From CAZYVU01 sp964651435 (GTDB lineage: Bacteria; Desulfobacterota; Syntrophorhabdia; Syntrophorhabdales; CAYQXL01): a stretch of 5,424 nt of DNA. The notes beneath the pieces were generated by a model. The model worked only from the letters and a program-made list of their open reading frames with translations. It was not told the DNA's origin and did not search any database. A program made the translations under genes and the position numbers. Shown in pieces: positions 1-4,966 of this stretch; the stretch's first letter is position 1, and every line of letters starts with the position of its first letter. The stretch spans positions 1 to 5,424 of the forward strand of contig CAZYVU010000072.1 in NCBI GenBank assembly GCA_964651435.1, read 5' to 3'.

Positions 1-232
1 GGCATGTCCGCTCAACAACGAGCCTCGTGGTGGCAACCTGCGGGGTATCTGAGGAATGCATTGAGATTTAAGGCCCCGCATGGCCGCAGCACGCACGGCA
101 CCGGCCAAGGCCGCTCTCTTATCCCGACCTCCGCCACAAGGCCCTCCGGCGGGCCGACGCATACGCATCGCACCAGTTCCGGCAACTCTCCCCGATTCCA
201 ATGGCCATTCTCTGACAAGTACGTTGCGATAC
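1..232. other. Upstream region without a supportable gene
   Basis: No convincing gene lies here. The + strand frame of the toxin gene stays open from the left edge, but its translation is rich in Arg, Pro, Ser and Gly without domain character and is most likely read-through of non-coding GC-rich DNA. Two other + frames stop near the edge (TGA at 50-52 and TAA at 69-71), and either could be the last codons of a gene that begins outside the window; nothing visible decides. A small GC hairpin (GGCCC at 140-144, GGGCC at 151-155) has no T-run after it, so I do not call it a terminator. Basis: sequence inspection only. Confidence 0.4.
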
Positions 233-235
233 TTG
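216..235. promoter_or_regulatory. Candidate operator overlapping the toxin-antitoxin -35 box
   Basis: An inverted repeat CAAGTA (216-221) / TACTTG (230-235) with an 8-nt centre runs into the -35 hexamer TTGACA (233-238). With mismatches the symmetry extends outward, matching at 8 of 11 positions per arm. CopG/RHH antitoxins of toxin-antitoxin operons commonly repress their own promoter by binding such sites. That the downstream antitoxin binds here is inferred from position. Confidence 0.45.
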
Positions 236-260
236 ACACAATAGATACATCGTATATATT
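233..260 (+). promoter_or_regulatory. Sigma70-like promoter of the toxin-antitoxin operon
   Basis: A perfect -35 TTGACA (233-238) is followed by a 16-bp spacer and -10 TATATT (255-260). The local AT-richness contrasts with the GC-rich flanks. Predicted transcription start is about 266-268, only a few bases before the GTG at 271, so the toxin message would be leaderless or nearly so. Confidence 0.7.
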
Positions 261-271
261 CTTAGTATACG
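251..271. promoter_or_regulatory. Candidate operator over the -10 box and toxin start
   Basis: An inverted repeat CGTATA (251-256) / TATACG (266-271) with a 9-nt centre covers the -10 hexamer, the predicted transcription start and the first base of the GTG start codon. With the repeat at 216-235 it gives two symmetric sites about 35 bp apart, an arrangement that suits cooperative binding by a ribbon-helix-helix repressor. AT-rich palindromes arise easily by chance, so confidence is moderate. Confidence 0.4.
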
Positions 272-573
272 TGACGGTTGATTTTGAAAAGATAACGGGC
301 TTTGACTGGGATGACGGCAATGTGGCCAAGAACGAGGTGCACGGGGTATCCTATCTTGAATGCGAAGAGGTCTTTTTTGGCGATCCCTTGTACATAACCC
401 CCGACGAGAGTCACAGCGGCGCCGAACAGAGGTTCAGGGTGCTCGGGCAAACGAGGAACGGAAGACTCCTTGCGGTCATCATCACACTCAGGAAACAAAA
501 CACGCTTATTCGTGTGATATCGGCCCGGGACATGCATAGAAAGGAAAGGAAGCTTTATGAAGAAGGAACGTAA
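271..573 (+). CDS. brnT: BrnT family type II toxin
   Basis: This encodes a 100-aa BrnT toxin, a RelE/ParE-like ribonuclease fold that blocks growth by cutting RNA in the cytoplasm until bound by its antitoxin. Family hallmarks seen: the N-terminal pattern GFDWDDGN (10-17) followed by KNEVHGVS (20-27), the DPLY segment (38-41), the ERF-like QRFRVLGQT (53-61), the strand GRLLAVI (64-70), and the closing RVISAR (81-86) with a basic helix ending KLYEEG (94-99). Length matches the family, which runs about 90-100 aa. I chose GTG at 271 because the family begins just before 'DFEKITGFDWD', and no ATG, GTG or TTG lies in frame between it and the promoter. There is no Shine-Dalgarno sequence, consistent with near-leaderless translation. 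It is first in a two-gene operon and overlaps the antitoxin gene by 17 bp. The family call is strong; the exact start is inferred. Confidence 0.88.
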   Translation: MTVDFEKITGFDWDDGNVAKNEVHGVSYLECEEVFFGDPLYITPDESHSGAEQRFRVLGQTRNGRLLAVIITLRKQNTLIRVISARDMHRKERKLYEEGT

Positions 574-832
574 GCCCATTCCGCGGTTTGCTTCGGAGGA
601 CGAGGAAAGGAAGTTTTGGGCAACGCACGACACTACAGAGTACTTCGATTCATCCAGAATGGTGCGGGCGGCCTTTCCCAACCTGAAACCTACCACCCGC
701 ACAATATCCATCAGACTACCCGAGTCCCTTATCAGCCAGCTCAAGGTCTTAGCGAATAAGCAGGATATCCCCTATCAGTCTTTAGTCAAGGTGTATCTCG
801 CAGAAAAGGTAAAAGAAGCCCTCAAGCAATAA
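557..832 (+). CDS. CopG/ribbon-helix-helix antitoxin, partner of BrnT
   Basis: This 91-aa protein is the expected antitoxin: it should bind and neutralise the upstream BrnT toxin and repress the shared promoter. The N-terminal half (1-45) has the conserved PIPRFASEDEERKFWATHD stretch (8-26), then FPNLKP (40-45). In CopG-type antitoxins of this sort this half contacts the toxin. The C-terminal half is a ribbon-helix-helix DNA-binding domain: beta strand TRTISIRLP (47-55), helix ESLISQLKVLANKQ (56-69), turn and helix PYQSLVKVYLAEKVKEAL (72-89). It matches the CopG_antitoxin type (FWATHD motif) more than the original Brucella BrnA sequence, so I leave the symbol empty. ATG 557 follows a purine-rich ribosome site (AGGAAAGGAAG, 542-552) inside the toxin gene. 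This strong site, against none for the toxin, would favour antitoxin excess. Confidence 0.88.
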   Translation: MKKERKPIPRFASEDEERKFWATHDTTEYFDSSRMVRAAFPNLKPTTRTISIRLPESLISQLKVLANKQDIPYQSLVKVYLAEKVKEALKQ

Positions 833-850
833 GAACCTACGGCCGCCCTC
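833..850. other. 18-bp convergent gap with no visible terminator
   Basis: Only 18 bp separate the antitoxin stop (+) from the stop of the secreted-protein gene (-). I see no hairpin followed by a T-run on either strand here or in the adjoining coding ends. Transcripts from the two sides may therefore overlap at their 3' ends, or end by a factor-dependent route. The overlap is an inference from missing signals. Confidence 0.4.
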
Positions 851-3322
851 TTATCTCATCGTAGTTCTCGAATATTCCGTGACGACGAGGGTGAAATCCT
901 GGTTGTATTTCCAGTTCCAATCGGGAATAAAGGCCGGTTTACCGTCGAACGCATCCCGCTTGCCCATATTTCGGTAAATGTAAGATTTGAGCGCCGCTAT
1001 CTTGATATCGATAAAATAGGTGTTGAAGAGCACCTGCCCCAGGTACGAGTCGGCAACGCCCCGCGTCTGGAGGGAGTACGATCTTTCGGTAGTTTCCGTA
1101 TCCTTTGTTGAAAAAGAGCCTGTATGCTTGACCGTTATATCCATTACGGGCCCGATGGGTATCGACGGCTTGAAAGACCAGTTGAAGCCCCCATACCATT
1201 CTTTGTCATCCGTCGCCGTTGTTGAGGCGGTCTTCGATGCATCGAGCGTCGCATCGTTGTCCAGCTTATACGTGTGCACCTGGTTAATCCTTACGCCCGT
1301 CTTGTCAGGTGTCTTGGCCAAAGCGAGAAATTGCTTAAGCCTCGTCTCCTGCTCCCATGCCCGGATCGCCTTCACCGCGGCATCGCGGCTTTCCCGTGTC
1401 AACGTCGTGCTTACATCCCGGGCCGCCAATCCGGCCGATAGAGGGCTGGGAATGACATCCTGCCCGATCAGCCGGTCGGGCTGCGTTACATCGAATCGCT
1501 CATAGAGCATCACGGCGTCCTGGCCGACGCTGAGGGACAGGACCGGAAAAACGAACGCGTACGAGTCAAGCCCTTGAACGGATATGGTCGCGCCGTTTTC
1601 CGGCATGAAGCTGTACCAGGCCGACACCTCCGGCTTGATCGTGTTGTACACGACAATACCCCATCGCGTGAAGTCGTCAAAGCTCGTGTCGTGATAGCTG
1701 ACAGAGATGGTGACGGATTGGGTCTCAACGTCCGTCTTCTCGGTCCCTGATTCCCAGGAAAATCCGCCGATCAGGCTTTTACTCCATTGCCCGATCGGGG
1801 CCATTCCCCCCACGCCGATATCGGCCTCAAACCCCCCACCGTAGGAACCTTTTGTCCAGCCGATGTGCTGGGTACCCCATTTCCTGGTAAAGGAAGGCGT
1901 GTTTGCGGGGCTCGGCGCCCCCAGGACGGCGAAGTACGGCCATCCGTAGACCACCATGGCCACATTCGCGTTCCCGTTGACCAGGTCCCGCTCTCGCTTC
2001 TGCATGGCCGTCAGCTCTTCTTCGCTCTTGCCGTCGTACTCCGATACCCCCTTCACGGAGCCGTCGGAAACGCTTTCAACGTGAAGCTTCCCTATACTAT
2101 TGGAGGCCAGTGTCCATCCGGGCCCCTTATCGTGGGGAGGGTTGCTGATATAGTGGTCGATATAGAGGTTATTGCTCTCATCGTTCCTCAGGTACGGCCC
2201 TGTCGTCCACCGAATGAACTGATCCGCCCAGTAGTCGGCCTTCCCCCAATCCTTCGTCCAGTACTGCCACCACCACGCATTTGCCTTTACCGGGGTCTTC
2301 AGCTCAAGACGGTTTTCGGCCTGGTTGAAGATAATCTCGGCGCCCCAGGTCTCCATGAAGTGCTCCACATCGATCTCCGTCAATACTAATTGCGCGTCAG
2401 TCTTGCGGTACTCGATGGCATTTCTGGAGAACCAGTACGTCACGGCGCCCTTTTGGTCGGGATTGGCAAAGGCGCCGCCGACCACCGTCGGGGCCCGATG
2501 TCTCTCCCACTTCTTCAGGTGCCAGAAGTCGGGGCCCTCGCTCATGTCGCTGAAAGGTTCCTTGTCGTTGAGATCCGTCTGGTAGAGCTCCAGGCCGCTT
2601 GCTTTATCGAAGCTGGCCAGCGCCAGGCTATTCGCTTGATTGGAGAAGTTGCGGGTGTTCCACACCTTACCCTCCCGCTGGTACCAGACTGCTACTGCGG
2701 CGGGGATGGCCGCCTTGCCTTCCCGATTCGCCACGGCCCCGTTCAGATCGATGAGATCGAGATTGATGTAGCGAATCGAAGACGACCACTTCCCTGTTTC
2801 GACGGCCTTCAGGGTCTTGAGGCCTGTTTTCGGGTCCGTCGTCTCTTTAAGCGACAAAGCATAGAGATCTCCCGTTCCGTGGGTAAAGAGGAGCATGGAC
2901 TCGCCCTTGTTTTCGGGGTCGGGCAATTCGAGGATGCGGCCAAGGGGGTGACTGCCATACCCGATGATTCTGTCAAAGGGCATCCGGTTCCCTTTCATCT
3001 CAACGGGAACGATGTTGGGAGCACGGTTCGCAAAAAATGCCCGGCTGGAATCCAAGATTTCGACGAGGTAGAGCTTGTTGTTCCTTGCCGGCGCGTGGTC
3101 CAGGGCGTAGACTGCCGGTTTTCCCCTGACGGCCCCCATAAGGAGACACTTGACGTCGCTTTCTTTTCCGAGAGCGTCGGGAAGATTAACGGTGATGATT
3201 GACCTGCCAAAGACCAGGTTCTTCCCGCCTCCAGCCTTAAAAAGGGTGTCCGCGAGCGCATTGCCCGGCATTAACACCCATAGGATCAGGCCCGCCCATA
3301 GGCAGAAACGCCAACTCCTCAT
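851..3322 (-). CDS. Large secreted protein of unknown function, Trp-rich
   Basis: I do not recognise a named family. The 823-aa product starts with a signal peptide (1-24): Arg at 2 and 5, a hydrophobic core (LWAGLILWVLM), and an ALA|D cleavage site, so it should be exported, probably to the periplasm or beyond. No lipobox, no later membrane segment and no LPXTG are seen. Residues about 30-260 alternate short beta strands and loops (for example LYLVEILD, SMLLFTHGTGDLYAL), which could be a propeller-like fold. Residues 350-372 hold seven Trp in 23. Two similar Ser/Thr/Glu-rich modules begin with PIG near residues 509 and 722. The mature chain has one Cys (about residue 59). ATG 3322 is chosen over ATGs at 3355 and 3343 because a strong AGGGGAGGT site lies 4 nt upstream and the signal peptide then begins correctly. 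The frame is intact throughout. Possible roles include an envelope or toxin-like beta protein; this is speculation. Confidence 0.85.
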   Translation of the reverse strand: MRSWRFCLWAGLILWVLMPGNALADTLFKAGGGKNLVFGRSIITVNLPDALGKESDVKCLLMGAVRGKPAVYALDHAPARNNKLYLVEILDSSRAFFANRAPNIVPVEMKGNRMPFDRIIGYGSHPLGRILELPDPENKGESMLLFTHGTGDLYALSLKETTDPKTGLKTLKAVETGKWSSSIRYINLDLIDLNGAVANREGKAAIPAAVAVWYQREGKVWNTRNFSNQANSLALASFDKASGLELYQTDLNDKEPFSDMSEGPDFWHLKKWERHRAPTVVGGAFANPDQKGAVTYWFSRNAIEYRKTDAQLVLTEIDVEHFMETWGAEIIFNQAENRLELKTPVKANAWWWQYWTKDWGKADYWADQFIRWTTGPYLRNDESNNLYIDHYISNPPHDKGPGWTLASNSIGKLHVESVSDGSVKGVSEYDGKSEEELTAMQKRERDLVNGNANVAMVVYGWPYFAVLGAPSPANTPSFTRKWGTQHIGWTKGSYGGGFEADIGVGGMAPIGQWSKSLIGGFSWESGTEKTDVETQSVTISVSYHDTSFDDFTRWGIVVYNTIKPEVSAWYSFMPENGATISVQGLDSYAFVFPVLSLSVGQDAVMLYERFDVTQPDRLIGQDVIPSPLSAGLAARDVSTTLTRESRDAAVKAIRAWEQETRLKQFLALAKTPDKTGVRINQVHTYKLDNDATLDASKTASTTATDDKEWYGGFNWSFKPSIPIGPVMDITVKHTGSFSTKDTETTERSYSLQTRGVADSYLGQVLFNTYFIDIKIAALKSYIYRNMGKRDAFDGKPAFIPDWNWKYNQDFTLVVTEYSRTTMR

Positions 3323-3326
3323 GCTT

Positions 3327-3334
3327 ACCTCCCC
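3327..3334 (-). promoter_or_regulatory. Ribosome binding site that sets the secreted-protein start
   Basis: On the minus strand GGGGAGGT lies 4 nt before ATG 3322. The two in-frame ATGs further upstream (3355 and 3343) lack a comparable site and would add 7 to 11 residues in front of the signal peptide. Confidence 0.8.
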
Positions 3335-3369
3335 TTCTTCCATGATTGGTCTCAACAGCGCGATGCTGC

Positions 3370-3403
3370 CCGCTGAGGGGCATTATACACGGGCCATCAG
3401 CGG
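3370..3403. promoter_or_regulatory. Candidate operator: inverted repeat around the -10 box
   Basis: Half-sites CCGCTGAGGGGC (+, 3370-3381) and CCGCTGATGGCC (read on -, 3403-3392) match at 10 of 12 positions, with the first 7 identical. They are separated by 10 bp that contain the -10 hexamer of the secreted-protein promoter. A dimeric regulator bound here would cover the -10 element. No cognate regulator is visible in the window, so the role is inferred from position and symmetry. Confidence 0.5.
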
Positions 3404-3411
3404 CGGCGCAA
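3382..3411 (-). promoter_or_regulatory. Sigma70-like promoter of the secreted-protein gene
   Basis: Reading the minus strand: -35 TTGCGC (3411-3406), an 18-bp spacer, and a consensus -10 TATAAT (3387-3382). Predicted start is near 3375, leaving a leader of about 50 nt before ATG 3322. The perfect -10 in a GC-rich background makes this the best promoter for the gene. The -35 is weaker (4 of 6). Confidence 0.65.
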
Positions 3412-3423
3412 GAAAACTCCGAG

Positions 3424-3546
3424 GTCACCTATGAAAAAGGTTGTCAAGCATAATCCTCAACGATGCTTCTTCTCACCAGGCCGTTGAGAGTCCCGTTCCT
3501 CTGGGTCCCTTCGCAAATGAAGGACTAGGAACCTTAGTCACCTATG
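3424..3546. repeat. 10-bp direct repeat GTCACCTATG, two copies
   Basis: Identical copies lie at 3424-3433 and 3537-3546, 113 bp apart start to start, both near the transposase-distal end of the IS. A 10-bp match this close is unlikely by chance in a short intergenic stretch. It could be a binding site, or a trace of an earlier insertion or rearrangement. No function can be shown. Confidence 0.5.
3505..3539. repeat. Two adjoining small hairpins near the IS 3' side
   Basis: The first, 3505-3525, pairs CCTTC (3508-3512) with GAAGG (3519-3523), plus GT/AC (3505-3506 and 3524-3525) across a one-base bulge. The second pairs GACTA (3523-3527) with TAGTC (3535-3539). They lie 58-92 nt past the transposase stop. 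Neither has a T-run, so neither looks like an intrinsic terminator. They might be structured sequence of the element's end or unrelated. Confidence 0.35.
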
Positions 3547-3580
3547 CGTGCCTACATCACACACTGTATCGTGGAAGCCG

Positions 3581-3593
3581 GTCTCTCAATCAG
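3581..3593. repeat. Inverted repeat at the transposase 3' end of the IS
   Basis: GTCTCTCAATCAG, reading inward on the + strand, starts 3-4 nt beyond the transposase stop codon. It pairs with the repeat at 4835-4850 (12 of 13 aligned positions, with a 3-nt gap). It is proposed as the element's right-end or subterminal repeat. Confidence 0.5.
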
Positions 3594-3596
3594 GCC

Positions 3597-4655
3597 TCAC
3601 GGGTTCGTCCCTCCATGCTGTTTGAAGGGCATACCATGACCCCAGGGAGACGACCGGCCCTCTTCCCTCCTGAATGATCGTTTCTGTGTCAACATGCTGT
3701 AAATAATCACGAGCATTTGCCGGGCAACGGCCACTCTGGCCGTGTTCTTTCCGTGTTTTGCCAGAATGCGCTCGTATAGGGCCTTCATCTGCGGCGAGCT
3801 TCCGGCGAAGTGGCGGGAGAGCTCGATGAGGATCCACCGGAGCCACTTCGACCCCTGTTTGGTAATCGATCCGTACCGGGTTTTCCCTCCCGAGGACCGG
3901 ACGCTCGGCACAAGCCCCGCATAGGAGCAGAGCTTCTTTGCCGACGGGAAGCGGGTGATGTCGCCGATCTCGGTAACGATGAGCAGCGCCGAGTAGGGGC
4001 CGATGCCGGGGATGGAGAGGAGGAGCAGCGCATCGTCGTTGAGCTTCGCCTCACGCTCGATGGTCGCGGTTATCGTGGCAATCAAGGCCATAACCGTCTC
4101 GGCAAGGATGAGATAGCCCGCCGCCTCGTGGACGTAGCAGGGCCGCACCGAGAGCCCCTTGATCCATTGGATCGCCTTCTTGCCGAAGATATCCGTATAG
4201 GGGACGGCCATGCCGTTCTTGGCGAGTACGGCATGGATCTTGTTCTTCAGGGATGTCTGGAGCGACACGAGGGACGCCCGGTACCGGAGGATCTCCTTGA
4301 GGTCCCTGATCTCCCGGGAGGGGATGCAGGATGAGGGGAGGAGATTGGTCCTCAGGAGGTGGGCAAGCATCGTCGCGTCGATCTTGTCCGTTTTGATCCT
4401 GGCCTCGGCAATGGCCCGCGTCTTCACGGGATGGGCCAACGTTACATCGGGGCAGAGGTCCTCGATGAGTTCGTAGAAGGCGTACCACCCCTGGGTGGCC
4501 TCCACGGCCACCTTCGTCCCCCGGGGAAGGTTGCCGAAGTAGCCCCTCAGGGTATCGGGTCTGTTCGTGAGTTTAATCTGCTCCAGAATGACTCCCTGTT
4601 CATCCATCCGCGTTGCCACCGAGAACTTCTTGTGATAATCTACTCCTACGTACAT
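3597..4655 (-). CDS. IS110 family transposase (DEDD recombinase)
   Basis: This 352-aa protein is a full-length IS110 transposase, the recombinase that, with a bridge RNA in characterised members, joins donor and target DNA. The N-terminal RuvC-like DEDD domain (about 2-150) shows D6 in YVGVDYHKK, E52 in VAVEATQ, and D90 and D93 in KTDKIDA; spacing fits the family. A central helical linker follows (about 115-205). The C-terminal Transposase_20 domain (about 210-300) has the helix-hairpin-helix-like LSIPGIGPYSALL (213-225), then YAGLVPSVRSSGGKTRYGSITKQG, where S255 is my best guess for the catalytic serine. All expected catalytic positions are present, so it may be active. ATG 4655 is chosen because AGGAGGT lies 6 nt upstream and MYVGVD is the usual family start; a further 79 codons upstream are open but fall in the structured non-coding end. 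The gene is oriented away from the ATPase gene and towards the secreted-protein gene. Confidence 0.95.
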   Translation of the reverse strand: MYVGVDYHKKFSVATRMDEQGVILEQIKLTNRPDTLRGYFGNLPRGTKVAVEATQGWYAFYELIEDLCPDVTLAHPVKTRAIAEARIKTDKIDATMLAHLLRTNLLPSSCIPSREIRDLKEILRYRASLVSLQTSLKNKIHAVLAKNGMAVPYTDIFGKKAIQWIKGLSVRPCYVHEAAGYLILAETVMALIATITATIEREAKLNDDALLLLSIPGIGPYSALLIVTEIGDITRFPSAKKLCSYAGLVPSVRSSGGKTRYGSITKQGSKWLRWILIELSRHFAGSSPQMKALYERILAKHGKNTARVAVARQMLVIIYSMLTQKRSFRREEGRSSPWGHGMPFKQHGGTNP

Positions 4656-4661
4656 GGCTGC

Positions 4662-4668
4662 ACCTCCT
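4662..4668 (-). promoter_or_regulatory. Ribosome binding site of the transposase
   Basis: A perfect AGGAGGT on the minus strand lies 6 nt before ATG 4655. It settles the start and shows that the open frame further upstream is not translated as an N-terminal extension. It lies 8 nt past the closing stem of the RNA fold at 4676-4762. Confidence 0.85.
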
Positions 4669-4675
4669 GTTGTTG

Positions 4676-4762
4676 GGTATAGTTGTGCCATCCGTGCTTC
4701 CGGGTGGACACCCTCTTCTCCCGCCACCTGCGGGAGTGGTCCTCTGAGGCCCACTCTATACC
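4676..4762 (-). ncRNA. Candidate IS110 bridge RNA core (multi-hairpin fold)
   Basis: The minus strand reads as a compact fold. A perfect 7-bp closing stem, GGUAUAG (4762-4756) with CUAUACC (4682-4676), encloses three hairpins. These are GAGTGG..CCACTC with inner CCTC/GAGG (4734-4756), CTCCCGC/GCGGGAG with a 5-nt loop (4718-4736), and GGGTG/CACCC (4702-4713). Neighbouring hairpins share one to three bases at their edges, so not all outer pairs can form together. About 19 nt (4683-4701) stay unpaired and could be a guide loop. Known IS110-group elements encode a bridge RNA of about 150-200 nt in this 5' non-coding end. I see the structure directly; its identity as a bridge RNA is inferred from family and position, and its true ends probably extend towards 4850. 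A translational control element is an alternative. Confidence 0.6.
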
Positions 4763-4834
4763 TTCTCAGCGGCTGGTGTAGCCTTTTTCGTGATATCAAG
4801 TCCTGCTTTAACACTTTTTGCACGACGCACCTCT

Positions 4835-4850
4835 CTGATTGTTGAGGGAC
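4835..4850. repeat. Inverted repeat at the transposase 5' end of the IS
   Basis: GTCCCTCAACAATCAG (read on the minus strand, inward) is the partner of the repeat at 3581-3593, with a 3-nt insertion and one mismatch. It lies 180-195 bp upstream of the transposase start and 36 bp before the -35 box of the ATPase promoter. The ATPase promoter would thus lie just outside the element. Confidence 0.5.
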
Positions 4851-4885
4851 AAGGTGCGGCAGGAATTTCGGAGTTGCAAATGCTA

Positions 4886-4914
4886 TTGACAAATGTTCTA
4901 CACAACATTAGAAT
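4886..4914 (+). promoter_or_regulatory. Sigma70-like promoter of the ATPase gene
   Basis: A perfect -35 TTGACA (4886-4891), 17-bp spacer and -10 TAGAAT (4909-4914; 5 of 6 match to consensus) give an expected start near 4921 and a leader of about 46 nt to ATG 4967. It lies outside the proposed IS end. Confidence 0.7.
4892..4909. promoter_or_regulatory. Candidate operator filling the ATPase promoter spacer
   Basis: A perfect inverted repeat AATGTT (4892-4897) / AACATT (4904-4909) with a 6-nt centre fills the -35/-10 spacer and touches the first base of the -10 box. A protein bound here would exclude RNA polymerase, so a repressor site is the natural reading. The regulator is unknown. Confidence 0.5.
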
Positions 4915-4966
4915 ACGGCTACAATTATAAGGTCTATGTATCGCTATCGCGGGTATCGGAGGCGTG

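Larger units (their letters stand above)
3412..3580. other. Intergenic stretch between secreted-protein promoter and IS110 element
   Basis: No gene is supported here. It holds a 10-bp direct repeat GTCACCTATG (3424-3433 and 3537-3546), an inverted repeat CTCAACG/CGTTGAG (3456-3462 and 3482-3488), and two adjoining small hairpins at 3505-3525 and 3523-3539. Part of this could belong to the insertion sequence if its end lies further out than the inverted repeat at 3581. Confidence 0.5.
3581..4850 (-). mobile_element. IS110-family insertion sequence, about 1.27 kb
   Basis: The element contains an intact IS110 transposase with about 195 nt of structured non-coding DNA on its 5' side. I placed the ends at an imperfect inverted-repeat pair: GTCTCTCAATCAG (3581-3593, just past the transposase stop) and GTCCCTCAACAATCAG (read on -, 4850-4835). 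They match at 12 of 13 aligned positions if a 3-nt insertion is allowed. The resulting size and layout (long 5' non-coding end, short 3' end) fit the IS110 group rather than the IS1111 group, whose long non-coding end is 3'. IS110 elements often lack true terminal repeats and make no ordinary target duplication, so the exact ends remain uncertain by tens of bases. Confidence 0.65.

Noticed and set aside
4..270. In-frame N-terminal extension of the BrnT toxin from ATG 4
   Set aside because: It would add 89 low-complexity residues to a family of about 100 aa and would run through the promoter at 233-260.
2390..3202. 270-codon open frame on the + strand opposite the secreted-protein gene
   Set aside because: It lies wholly antisense to an intact gene with signal peptide and promoter. 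It has no ribosome site or family features and is a GC-rich shadow frame.
3442..3447. TTGACA on the minus strand upstream of the secreted-protein gene
   Set aside because: No -10 hexamer lies 15-19 bp downstream; the consensus TATAAT is 54 bp away and pairs better with TTGCGC at 3411-3406.
4771..4788. GGCT/AGCC hairpin followed by TTTTT on the + strand, terminator-like
   Set aside because: The stem is only 4 bp and no + strand gene ends before it; it sits inside the IS non-coding end. It is too weak to call a terminator.
4656..4892. Open frame continuing 79 codons upstream of the transposase start
   Set aside because: The strong AGGAGGT site and the MYVGVD family start fix the start at 4655. 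The upstream codons coincide with the hairpin-rich non-coding end and lack domain character.
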